From an uncultured Clostridia bacterium (GTDB taxonomy: Bacteria > Bacillota > Clostridia > Christensenellales > Borkfalkiaceae): 5,703 nt of DNA. The translations under genes and the position numbers were made by a program. This document shows positions 1 to 5,118 of the stretch, piece after piece; within the stretch, counting starts at the first letter, position 1; each line of letters begins with the position of its first letter. The stretch lies in the NCBI GenBank assembly GCA_934254755.1, contig CAKQMM010000087.1, forward strand, positions 1 to 5,703, read 5' to 3'. A model generated the notes under the pieces. That model worked only from the letters and a program-made list of their open reading frames with translations, was not told where the DNA came from and ran no database searches.

Positions 1-1360
1 GCCTTATTGTGTCGGTTAGGTCGGTTATTTTATCGCATGACACGACTATGACGAAGTCGCCTGCCGTAAGATAATCGTCGCCGCCCGGTACGAAGGCGTT
101 TTTGCCGCGCACCACGCTCGCGATAAGGGCTTTTTTCTTGAATTCAAGGTTTTTAAGCGGAACGCCGTCGAACGGAAAGTCCGATAAAACCTCGAACTCG
201 TCGGCTTCGGCAAGTCCGTCGAAAATCGAGTAAAGTTTTTTGATTTTCGCGCTGGCGGGCGCGTCGAGCGAGCGGACGTAACGCTTTATTTTGTCCGCCA
301 CCGTTTTTTGGAGCGAAACGTAGTTTTTAATGTTTAAACTGTCGGCAATCGTAAAGAGTTGTTGTTCGTTTATCTTCGGCACGACCTTTAAAAACCCGTA
401 AGAGTTCGCGTACACGCTCATTAAAATGTTTTCTTCGTCTTTCCCCGTAAGCGGAACTATCGCGTCGGTTTTGCCCACGGCTTCTTCGTTCATTAAGTCC
501 TGCGACATTCCGTCGCCGTTTATAACCACCGCGCCGCGTTTTAACGTTTTTGCTATCTCAACGCACCTGTCGCGGTTTTTTTCGATAAGTTTAACGCCGT
601 ATTTGCCGTTTAAGAGCATATCGGTAAGATAAATTGCCGTTTTGCTCGCGCCGACGATCGTTACGTCCTTAACGGGTTTGGTTATAAAGCCGAGTTCTTT
701 TAAAAGTTTTTGCTCGTCGCGCTTAGATACGATAACGGCGATTTTATCGCCCTCGTTTATAACGTCCGCGCCGCCGGGGATAAAGAAATCGCCCCCGCGG
801 TTCACGCCGCAAATAAGAAAGGCTTGCTGATAGTTTTTGCGCAGTTTATATAATTCTACGCCCGTTATTTGCGGGTTTTTGCCGACGGGCAGTTCTATCA
901 TCTCCACTTCGTCGCCCGCAAACATTTCAACGTAAGTCGCCGCGGGGATGCGCAGCATATTGTAAATCGCTTCCGCCGTCGATTTTTCGGGGTTTATTAC
1001 CATAGAAATGCGGAAATGATCTTTTATAAACGAAAGGTTTTCGGGCTCGTTATACTCGTTGCCGCGTATGCGCGCTATCGTGTGGCGCGCGCCCATAGCT
1101 TTCGCGACGGAGCATGTTTCCATATTTATCTCGTCGCTGTCGGTCATAGCGATGAATATATCGGCTTTGTCTACGCCCGCTTCTTTAAGCTTGGTGTAGG
1201 TTACGCCTTTATCGCATATTCCCATAACGTCGAGCGAGTTTATAACGCTTTCGACGACTGCGGGGTTAGAATCTATCGCAAGCACGTCGTGCTTTTCGTT
1301 GAGTAAGCTTTTTATGATTGCAAGGCCTATCTGCCCGCAACCCACTATTACTATTTTCAT
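1..1360 (-). CDS. trkA: Trk-type potassium uptake regulatory subunit TrkA (3' end cut by window edge)
   Basis: Reading leftward from an ATG at 1360-1358, the frame stays open for 453 codons to the window edge. TrkA is a cytoplasmic, nucleotide-binding subunit that gates a membrane K+ channel-like partner (TrkH/KtrB type). The protein begins MKIVIVGCGQIG, a Rossmann strand with GxGxxG at residues 7-12 and the ribose-binding acid at D30. Four parts follow in order: RCK-N1 (about 1-125), RCK-C1 (about 140-220, with 'IPGGADVINEGD'), RCK-N2 (about 231-345, 'TIVGASKTA', 'VKLIEKN', 'VINGDG') and RCK-C2 (about 370-453, 'FVPGGDDYLTAGDFVIVV'). E. coli TrkA is 458 residues, so only a few residues should be missing. 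The start is fixed because the first Rossmann strand begins at residue 2. No Shine-Dalgarno precedes it. The second glycine motif is degenerate (G237-A-S-K-T-A). A trkH partner may lie just left of the window; this is inference. Confidence 0.93.
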   Translation of the reverse strand, partial: MKIVIVGCGQIGLAIIKSLLNEKHDVLAIDSNPAVVESVINSLDVMGICDKGVTYTKLKEAGVDKADIFIAMTDSDEINMETCSVAKAMGARHTIARIRGNEYNEPENLSFIKDHFRISMVINPEKSTAEAIYNMLRIPAATYVEMFAGDEVEMIELPVGKNPQITGVELYKLRKNYQQAFLICGVNRGGDFFIPGGADVINEGDKIAVIVSKRDEQKLLKELGFITKPVKDVTIVGASKTAIYLTDMLLNGKYGVKLIEKNRDRCVEIAKTLKRGAVVINGDGMSQDLMNEEAVGKTDAIVPLTGKDEENILMSVYANSYGFLKVVPKINEQQLFTIADSLNIKNYVSLQKTVADKIKRYVRSLDAPASAKIKKLYSIFDGLAEADEFEVLSDFPFDGVPLKNLEFKKKALIASVVRGKNAFVPGGDDYLTAGDFVIVVSCDKITDLTDTIR

Positions 1361-1367
1361 GCGAACT

Positions 1368-1396
1368 ATTTTACCACTTTAAAACAAAGAACGCAA
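1368..1396 (-). promoter_or_regulatory. Candidate trkA promoter (TTGCGT-17-TAAAAT)
   Basis: On the minus strand, TTGCGT (plus 1391-1396) and TAAAAT (plus 1368-1373) are separated by exactly 17 bases. The -10 box ends only 7 bases before the trkA ATG, so transcription would start at or within a base or two of the start codon. That agrees with the absence of a ribosome binding site. The -35 matches consensus at 3-4 positions only, so this is a moderate call. Confidence 0.5.
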
Positions 1397-1516
1397 CTTT
1401 TTTAGCGCGGGGCGAGTTTTAAGGCGGTTTTCGACGTTATTCGACCCTCGCGCGCGTGCGTAACGGGCGCACAACACATATAAAAAATATTTTTCTCAAA
1501 AAAGCGGTGAAAATCG

Positions 1517-1545
1517 TTGACATAACGGCGTTAATAGGCTAAAAT
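1517..1545 (+). promoter_or_regulatory. Strong sigma-A-type promoter for rpmG-secE-nusG (TTGACA-17-TAAAAT)
   Basis: A perfect -35 box TTGACA (1517-1522) and a five-of-six -10 box TAAAAT (1540-1545) stand 17 bases apart. A-rich sequence upstream (about 1492-1513) could act as an UP element. Transcription should start near 1551-1552, giving a leader of about 47 nt before rpmG. It is the only good rightward promoter found before rplJ, so it probably also supplies rplK-rplA. Confidence 0.82.
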
Positions 1546-1552
1546 AGTAAAG

Positions 1553-1571
1553 CACTCCGAAATTTGGGGTG
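1553..1571 (+). promoter_or_regulatory. Hairpin at the very 5' end of the rpmG transcript
   Basis: CACTCC (1553-1558) can pair with GGGGTG (1566-1571), with one G-U pair, around a 7-nt loop. It begins within a base or two of the predicted transcription start and is followed by a T-rich stretch (TTAATTTTTT, 1572-1581). The stem is short. It could be a 5'-stabilising hairpin or a weak attenuator; the sequence does not decide. Confidence 0.4.
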
Positions 1572-1597
1572 TTAATTTTTTAGGATGGATTTAAAAA

Positions 1598-1759
1598 ATG
1601 GCTAAAGGAAACACGGTTAGAGTAACGCTTGCCTGCACCGAATGTAAACAGAGGAATTACGACGTTTACAAGAACAAAAAGAATAATCCCGACAGGCTTG
1701 AATTCAATAAATATTGCCCTTTCTGCAAGAAACACACTGCTCACAAAGAAACGAAATAA
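1598..1759 (+). CDS. rpmG: 50S ribosomal protein L33
   Basis: A 53-residue protein beginning [20 protein letters not shown] and ending in a lysine-rich tail, the usual length for bacterial L33, a small protein of the large ribosomal subunit near the E site. Two CxxC pairs are present (C13/C16 and C40/C43, within 'YCPFC'), so this is the zinc-binding 'C+' form. Lineages with two L33 copies often keep a C- form for zinc starvation; any second copy would be elsewhere. The gene is too short for many gene finders but is unmistakable. The ATG follows AGGATGG (1582-1588). It is first in a unit with secE, 52 bases downstream, as in many Bacillota where rpmG-secE-nusG are linked. Confidence 0.96.
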   Translation: MAKGNTVRVTLACTECKQRNYDVYKNKKNNPDRLEFNKYCPFCKKHTAHKETK

Positions 1760-1761
1760 TT

Positions 1762-1797
1762 CTTTAAGCGTTTAAAGTTCCTAAGGCGTTTTACGCC
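1762..1797 (+). repeat. Two small tandem hairpins between rpmG and secE
   Basis: CTTTAA (1762-1767) pairs with TTAAAG (1772-1777) around GCGT, and GGCGT (1785-1789) pairs with ACGCC (1793-1797) around TTT. Neither is followed by a T-run, so neither looks like a terminator. They may be mRNA-processing or stability elements; no function can be assigned from sequence. Confidence 0.35.
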
Positions 1798-1811
1798 GCA
1801 AGAGGTATAAA

Positions 1812-2084
1812 ATGGAAGATAAGAACAAACAGGTTTCAACCGGCGCGAAAGCTGACGCGAAAAAATCTAAAAAGAATAAAAAACCCAACGTTTTTAAACG
1901 CATGGGCAGAAAAATCAAAGAAGTTTTTTCCGAAATAAAGAAAGTTACGTGGCCGTCGCCTAAGACCGTCGTTAAACAAACGGCGATAGTCCTCGGCGTG
2001 GTGCTTTGCTTCGCAGTCGTTATAACGCTTATGGATTTGGGTCTTGGCGAACTGCTTAAACTCATCACCAGCGTTGCTAAATAG
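1812..2084 (+). CDS. secE: Preprotein translocase subunit SecE
   Basis: A 90-residue protein with a lysine-rich hydrophilic N-terminus (residues 1-35), the conserved amphipathic cytoplasmic segment 'SEIKKVTWPSPKTVVKQT' (40-57), and one transmembrane helix (about 57-78). This is the short single-span SecE typical of Gram-positive bacteria, not the three-span E. coli form. SecE clamps SecY in the SecYEG translocon, which moves unfolded proteins across or into the cytoplasmic membrane. The ATG follows AGAGG (1801-1805). The stop codon at 2082-2084 overlaps the ribosome binding site of nusG, so the two are probably translationally coupled. The secE-nusG pairing is highly conserved and supports the call. 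Confidence 0.96.
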   Translation: MEDKNKQVSTGAKADAKKSKKNKKPNVFKRMGRKIKEVFSEIKKVTWPSPKTVVKQTAIVLGVVLCFAVVITLMDLGLGELLKLITSVAK

Positions 2085-2089
2085 GAGAG
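2084..2089 (+). promoter_or_regulatory. nusG ribosome binding site overlapping the secE stop codon
   Basis: GGAGAG begins on the last base of the secE TAG stop (2082-2084) and lies 3 bases before the nusG ATG, with its GGAG core 5 bases away. A ribosome finishing secE therefore covers the nusG start site, which suggests coupled translation of the two. Confidence 0.7.
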
Positions 2090-2092
2090 CGT

Positions 2093-2614
2093 ATGGGCGA
2101 AACGGCTAAATGGTACGTGGTTCATACCTATTCGGGTTATGAAGCGATGGTTAAGGATACGCTTGAAAAGGTTATCGAAAACAATAACCTTCAAGAGCAG
2201 ATTCTCGAAATTAAAATTCCTATGGAAGAAACCATCGAAGAAAAGAACGGCAAAAAGAAGGTCGTCCTTCGCAAAATTTTGCCTTGCTATATCTTCATCA
2301 AACTCGTTTACTCGAACTATTTATGGTATTTGATAACTAACACGAGGGGCGTTACGGGCTTTGTCGGTCCGCAGGGTAAAGCTCTTGCGCTTACCGACGA
2401 CGAAGTTAAGCGTATGCGCCTTGAAGTCAAGGTTGAAAACGTAGATTACGTTGTAGGCGACAGGGTTAAAATCATATCGGGTCCGCTTAACGACTTCGAG
2501 GGCGTAATTCTGGATCTTAAACCCGAATCTCAAAAAGCAAAAGTTAAAGTTGAAATGTTCAACACCGAAACGGAAGTCGAAGTAGATTACGTTCAGCTTG
2601 AAAAAGTTAAATAA
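2093..2614 (+). CDS. nusG: Transcription elongation/termination factor NusG
   Basis: A 173-residue protein with the standard two-domain plan. The NGN domain occupies about residues 5-110 ('WYVVHTYSGYE' at 7-17, 'LPCYIFIKL' at 63-71, 'NTRGVTGFVG' at 83-92) and binds the RNA polymerase clamp. The KOW domain (about 120-173, 'GDRVKIISGPLNDFEGVI') contacts partners such as S10 or Rho in well-studied bacteria. NusG changes pausing and processivity and links transcription with translation. Length is normal for the family. The usual FPGY signature in the NGN domain appears here as LPCY, with cysteine for glycine at residue 65. The ATG is 8 bases past the secE stop, with a well-placed ribosome binding site. 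The next gene, rplK, follows a 98-base spacer holding an L1-type leader. Confidence 0.97.
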   Translation: MGETAKWYVVHTYSGYEAMVKDTLEKVIENNNLQEQILEIKIPMEETIEEKNGKKKVVLRKILPCYIFIKLVYSNYLWYLITNTRGVTGFVGPQGKALALTDDEVKRMRLEVKVENVDYVVGDRVKIISGPLNDFEGVILDLKPESQKAKVKVEMFNTETEVEVDYVQLEKVK

Positions 2615-2650
2615 TTTTGAACTTACTGCGCTAAGCCGCATTAAGAATAA

Positions 2651-2695
2651 GTGGGAGAAACGCTAAATTTTCTATGGCGTTTTGATATTCACCAC
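2651..2695 (+). promoter_or_regulatory. L1-binding-site-like RNA leader of rplK
   Basis: GTGG (2651-2654) pairs with CCAC (2692-2695). Next come GAG on the 5' side, an inner helix AAACGC (2658-2663) with GCGTTT (2677-2682), and an unpaired 3' strand TGATATTCA (2683-2691). The strands GTGGGAG and GATATTCACCAC resemble the L1 site of 23S rRNA (E. coli GGUGGGAG and GAAAUACCACC, from memory). The rplK ribosome binding site GGAGG (2701-2705) lies 5 bases beyond the outer helix, so L1 bound here could block initiation. Confidence 0.72.
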
Positions 2696-2712
2696 AGTAT
2701 GGAGGAATTTTT

Positions 2713-3138
2713 ATGGCTAAAAAAGTTACTGCTGTAGTTAAACTTCAGTTACAAGCCGGAAAAGCAACCCCGGGTCCCCCGGTCGGTTCCACGCTCGGAC
2801 CTTACGGTATAAACTTACCCGGTTTTACTAAAGAGTTCAACGCAAAAACTCAAGACAAGATGGGTTACGTTATCCCCGTCGTAATAACGATTTATCAGGA
2901 TCGTTCGTTCACCTTTATTTTAAAGACCCCCCCGGTTCCCGATCTCATTAAGAAAGCTTGCGGAATCGAAACGGCAAGCGCGGCTCCCAACAAAACGAAG
3001 GTTGCCAAACTCACGAAAGCTCAAGTCGAAGAAATCGCTAAAACCAAAATGGTCGATACGAACGCCGCTTCGCTCGAAGCTTGCATGAGCATGATTAAAG
3101 GCACGGCTCGCAGCATGGGTATCACCGTCGAAGACTAA
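2713..3138 (+). CDS. rplK: 50S ribosomal protein L11
   Basis: A 141-residue protein of normal family length. L11 binds the 1070-region GTPase-associated centre of 23S rRNA and is involved in factor binding and, in many bacteria, in RelA-dependent stringent signalling. The N-terminal domain (about 1-70) begins [20 protein letters not shown] and keeps the P22-P23 pair of the proline-rich segment near which thiostrepton acts. A linker ('[12 protein letters not shown]') leads to the C-terminal RNA-binding domain (about 75-141, '[21 protein letters not shown]' region, ending '[12 protein letters not shown]'). Residues 26-38 ([13 protein letters not shown]) depart from the common PALGQHGVNIMxF pattern. 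The ATG has GGAGG 7 bases upstream. rplA follows after a 54-base spacer. Confidence 0.97.
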   Translation: MAKKVTAVVKLQLQAGKATPGPPVGSTLGPYGINLPGFTKEFNAKTQDKMGYVIPVVITIYQDRSFTFILKTPPVPDLIKKACGIETASAAPNKTKVAKLTKAQVEEIAKTKMVDTNAASLEACMSMIKGTARSMGITVED

Positions 3139-3146
3139 AATACAGG

Positions 3147-3175
3147 GTGGGAGAGAGTTATCTCGAACGTACCAC
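3147..3175 (+). promoter_or_regulatory. Second L1-binding-site-like RNA element, between rplK and rplA
   Basis: GTGG (3147-3150) pairs with CCAC (3172-3175). The inner hairpin is GAGA (3153-3156), loop GTTA, TCTC (3161-3164), leaving GAACGTA (3165-3171) unpaired on the 3' side. GTGGGAG and GAACGTACCAC again match the plan of the 23S L1 site. The rplA ribosome binding site AAGGAGG (3176-3182) directly abuts the outer helix, so L1 binding should hinder its own translation. Confidence 0.75.
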
Positions 3176-3192
3176 AAGGAGGATTCTAATAA

Positions 3193-3879
3193 ATGAAATA
3201 CGGAAAAAAATATGCCGAAAGCATTAAGTCTTTCGACACTGCCAAACAATACGACATATCCGAAGCGATGGACATCGTTTTAAACACCGCTAAAGCTAAG
3301 TTTGACGAAACTATCGAATTCCACGTAAAACTCGGCGTTGACCCGAAACAAGCCGATCAACAAGTCAGGGGCGTTATCGTCCTTCCCAACGGCACGGGCA
3401 AATCGCAGAAAGTTTTAGTTATCGCGAAAGGCGATAAGGCTGACGTAGCCGCAAAAGCGGGCGCAGATTTCGTCGGCGCGGAAGATATGATCGCTAAGAT
3501 CCAGAAAGAAAACTGGTTCGGGTTCGACGTTATGATTACCACCCCCGATATGATGGGCGTGGTCGGTCGTATCGGTAAAATTTTGGGTCCCAAAGGCTTA
3601 ATGCCCAACCCCAAGAGCGGTACCGTTACCATGGACGTTGAAAAGGCTATTAAAGAAGTTAAAGCAGGTAAGGTTGAGTACAGGCTCGACAAGACCGCGG
3701 TTATCCACTGCTCGATAGGTAAAAAGAGCTTCGGCAAAGAAAAACTTATCGAAAACTACAACGCTTTGCTTGACGCTATCGTTAAAGCTAAACCGGCTTC
3801 TTCAAAAGGTCAGTACATTAAGAGCATTGCGGTTGCAAGCACGATGGGGCCCGGCGTTAAAGTCGTTGCCAAAAACTAA
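3193..3879 (+). CDS. rplA: 50S ribosomal protein L1
   Basis: A 228-residue protein of normal length for L1, which forms the mobile L1 stalk that helps move deacylated tRNA out of the E site. It is also a known translational repressor of its own mRNA. The family signature is intact: '[19 protein letters not shown]' (117-135) followed by '[10 protein letters not shown]' (136-145), and the C-terminal '[10 protein letters not shown]' (215-224). Domain I is split: residues about 1-67 and 160-228 flank domain II (about 68-159). The ATG lies 10 bases after AAGGAGG, at the end of an L1-type element that probably mediates autoregulation. No terminator separates it from the rplJ promoter region that starts 33 bases after the stop. 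Confidence 0.98.
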   Translation: MKYGKKYAESIKSFDTAKQYDISEAMDIVLNTAKAKFDETIEFHVKLGVDPKQADQQVRGVIVLPNGTGKSQKVLVIAKGDKADVAAKAGADFVGAEDMIAKIQKENWFGFDVMITTPDMMGVVGRIGKILGPKGLMPNPKSGTVTMDVEKAIKEVKAGKVEYRLDKTAVIHCSIGKKSFGKEKLIENYNALLDAIVKAKPASSKGQYIKSIAVASTMGPGVKVVAKN

Positions 3880-3912
3880 TTTTACCAAACGAGATAAAGT
3901 AGTTTAAATCGT

Positions 3913-3941
3913 TTGACAAAAAACTTGCGACGTGTTACAAT
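3913..3941 (+). promoter_or_regulatory. Strong promoter for rplJ-rplL (TTGACA-17-TACAAT)
   Basis: Perfect TTGACA (3913-3918), a 17-base spacer and TACAAT (3936-3941), one base from the -10 consensus. Transcription should start near A3948, giving a leader of about 150 nt before rplJ. This makes rplJ-rplL a separate transcription unit from rplKA, although read-through from rplA is not blocked by any terminator I can see. Confidence 0.85.
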
Positions 3942-3956
3942 CATCGCATAATTAAA

Positions 3957-4070
3957 TAGCCGAAGAAAGCAGGTTTTTAAGTAAACTAAGGTTTACGCCC
4001 GCCGAGGTAACACGTTGGTTTTGATTTTGACCGTCTTTTCGCGTTATTTCGGCGATAAGACGGTTTTTTT
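3957..4070 (+). promoter_or_regulatory. L10 ribosomal protein leader (attenuator of rplJ-rplL)
   Basis: The leader carries the strands CCGAAGAAAGCAGG (from 3960) and CCCGCCGAGG (3998-4007), which match my memory of the Firmicutes L10-leader binding site, including a kink-turn-like GA-rich asymmetric loop. They flank a perfect hairpin GTAAAC (3981-3986), loop TAAG, GTTTAC (3991-3996). Downstream, 4000-4014 can pair with 4040-4054 over 15 positions (14 pairs, two of them G-U, and one A-C mismatch), giving an antiterminator that overlaps the L10-binding strand. The competing structure is the terminator at 4030-4070. Expected logic: L10-L12 complex binds, the antiterminator is lost, and transcription stops before rplJ. 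Confidence 0.88.
4030..4070 (+). terminator. Intrinsic terminator of the L10 leader
   Basis: ACCGTCTT (4030-4037) pairs perfectly with AAGACGGT (4057-4064). After a T-T mismatch the stem continues TCGC (4039-4042) with GCGA (4052-4055), closing a 9-nt loop. Seven Ts follow (4064-4070). It stops 29 bases before the rplJ start and can only act conditionally, because rplJ-rplL lie downstream. Confidence 0.85.
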
Positions 4071-4099
4071 CGGCGGCAAAATAATAACGGAGGTAAAAA

Positions 4100-4591
4100 A
4101 TGTCGGCTAATTTAGAGGCTAAAAAACAGATTGTTGAAGACATCAAGGCGAAAATAAGCGAATCTAAGTCGGTTGTGTTGGTTGACTATAAAGGTCTTAC
4201 CGTTGCAGAAGACACCGCGCTCAGAAACGATTTCAGAAAAGCCGGATGCCACTACAAAGTGCTTAAAAACACCCTTGTAAGAAAAGCGTTCAACGAACTC
4301 GGCGTTACGGCTTTCGACGCAGACCTTAACGGTACTACGGCGATTGCGTTCGGCGCAGACGAAACGGGCGCGTCGAAAGTCGTTGCGGATAACGCTACGA
4401 AGTTCGATAATAAACTTTCCGCAAAAAGCGCGTACGTCAACGGCGAATACGTTGATAAAGCGGGCGTAGCGGAACTTGCTAAAATTCCTTCCAAAGAAGC
4501 GCTTTACGGCGTACTTGCAGGAACTTTACAGAACCTTATCGGAAGGCTTGCCGTTGCTCTTAACAGAGTTGCGGAAAAATCTGCCGAATAA
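4100..4591 (+). CDS. rplJ: 50S ribosomal protein L10
   Basis: A 163-residue protein, normal for L10, which anchors L7/L12 dimers to the ribosome at the base of the stalk, beside L11. The rRNA-binding N-terminal domain shows 'SVVLVDYKGLTV' (24-35), 'YKVLKNTLVRKAF' (52-64) and 'LNGTTAIAF' (76-84). The C-terminal helix (about 134-163, 'ALYGVLAGTLQNLIGRLAVALN') is the usual L12-binding part. The ATG is 6 bases after GGAGG (4089-4093). With L12 it forms the complex expected to bind the upstream leader and repress this unit. rplL begins 54 bases downstream with no terminator between. Confidence 0.97.
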   Translation: MSANLEAKKQIVEDIKAKISESKSVVLVDYKGLTVAEDTALRNDFRKAGCHYKVLKNTLVRKAFNELGVTAFDADLNGTTAIAFGADETGASKVVADNATKFDNKLSAKSAYVNGEYVDKAGVAELAKIPSKEALYGVLAGTLQNLIGRLAVALNRVAEKSAE

Positions 4592-4645
4592 TCGCACAGC
4601 GGTTTTTCGGAACTAAAAAATAAATTTTAAAGAGAGGATATAAAA

Positions 4646-5017
4646 ATGGCGGATATCGCAAAAATGATAGAAGAAATCAAAGGTATGACTGTTCTTGAAC
4701 TCAACAGCCTTGTTAAAGCAATCGAAGAAGAATTCGGCGTAAGCGCAGCTGCTCCCGTTGCAGTTGCCGCTGCAGGTGCTGCTCCCGCAGCCGCTGCCGC
4801 TGAAGAAAAGACCGAATTCAACGTCGTTCTTAAAGAAATCGGCGGCAACAAAATTGCCGTCATCAAAGCGGTTAGAGAAATCACCGGTCTTGGCCTTGTT
4901 GAAGCTAAGAACATGGTTGAAAAACTCGGCAACGTTAAAGAAGCCGTTCAGAAAGAAGAAGCTGAAAAAATGGTTGCTAAACTTAAAGAAGCCGGCGCAG
5001 TTGCCGAACTTGCTTAA
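4646..5017 (+). CDS. rplL: 50S ribosomal protein L7/L12
   Basis: A 123-residue protein, the normal L7/L12 length. L7/L12 is the only multi-copy ribosomal protein and recruits and stimulates the translational GTPases. The N-terminal dimerisation helices (about 1-33, '[26 protein letters not shown]') are followed by an Ala/Pro/Val hinge (34-53) and the globular C-terminal domain (55-123). The factor-binding segment reads '[24 protein letters not shown]' across residues 69-92. The loop after it is KLGN rather than the common GAPK. The start is supported by AGAGGA 7 bases upstream. A strong terminator follows the stop by 18 bases, so the gene ends the transcription unit. Confidence 0.98.
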   Translation: MADIAKMIEEIKGMTVLELNSLVKAIEEEFGVSAAAPVAVAAAGAAPAAAAAEEKTEFNVVLKEIGGNKIAVIKAVREITGLGLVEAKNMVEKLGNVKEAVQKEEAEKMVAKLKEAGAVAELA

Positions 5018-5035
5018 TTTAAGATTAAAAAGTTT

Positions 5036-5067
5036 AAAAACGTCGAACAACTCGTTCGGCGTTTTTT
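5036..5067 (+). terminator. Intrinsic terminator of rplJ-rplL
   Basis: AACGTCGAAC (5039-5048) pairs with GTTCGGCGTT (5054-5063), with one G-T pair, around loop AACTC. Three further A-T pairs extend the base of the stem (5036-5038 with 5064-5066). The T-run spans 5062-5067. A preceding A-run would give a T-run on the other strand too, so it could act in both directions. Confidence 0.9.
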
Positions 5068-5072
5068 ATTTG

Positions 5073-5113
5073 CTTAGGGAAAACATTCTTTATCATTAAC
5101 TATTTTCCCTAAG
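5073..5113. repeat. Perfect 11-bp inverted repeat with 19-nt spacer
   Basis: CTTAGGGAAAA (5073-5083) and TTTTCCCTAAG (5103-5113) are exact inverse complements around 5084-5102. No T-run follows on either strand, so it is not an ordinary intrinsic terminator. It starts six bases after the rplL terminator. It could be a 3'-end stability hairpin for read-through RNA, a protein-binding site or a repeat remnant. Confidence 0.6.
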
Positions 5114-5118
5114 AAATA

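Noticed and set aside
869..1306. A 145-codon open frame on the plus strand
   Set aside because: It lies wholly inside trkA on the opposite strand, has no recognisable domain or ribosome binding site, and the trkA reading is clearly the real one. The open frames at 426-632 and 642-830 are rejected for the same reason.
1456..1472. GTGCG/CGCAC small hairpin between trkA and rpmG
   Set aside because: Only 5 bp, in CG-rich DNA, with no T-run and not clearly within either transcript.
1483..1494. 12-bp palindrome AAAAATATTTTT
   Set aside because: Simple AT-rich sequence upstream of a strong promoter; such palindromes arise readily by composition, and an UP-like role is enough.
1760..1811. A tRNA gene between rpmG and secE, as seen in some Bacillota
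   Set aside because: The spacer is only 52 bases, too short for a tRNA, and shows no acceptor or T-arm pattern.
2617..2648. A possible promoter in the nusG-rplK spacer (TTGAAC with a TAAGAA-like -10)
   Set aside because: The spacer is 19-20 bases and the -10 is poor; the segment is better explained as the upstream part of the L1 leader.
3952..4146. A 64-codon minus-strand frame across the L10 leader
   Set aside because: It overlaps the structured leader and the start of rplJ, has no homology I recognise and no ribosome binding site.
4613..5050. A 145-codon Phe/Ser-rich open frame on the minus strand, and a Leu/Lys-rich frame at 4758-5099 on the plus strand
   Set aside because: Both are shadows of rplL, whose biased Ala/Glu/Lys codons keep other frames open; their compositions are artefactual.
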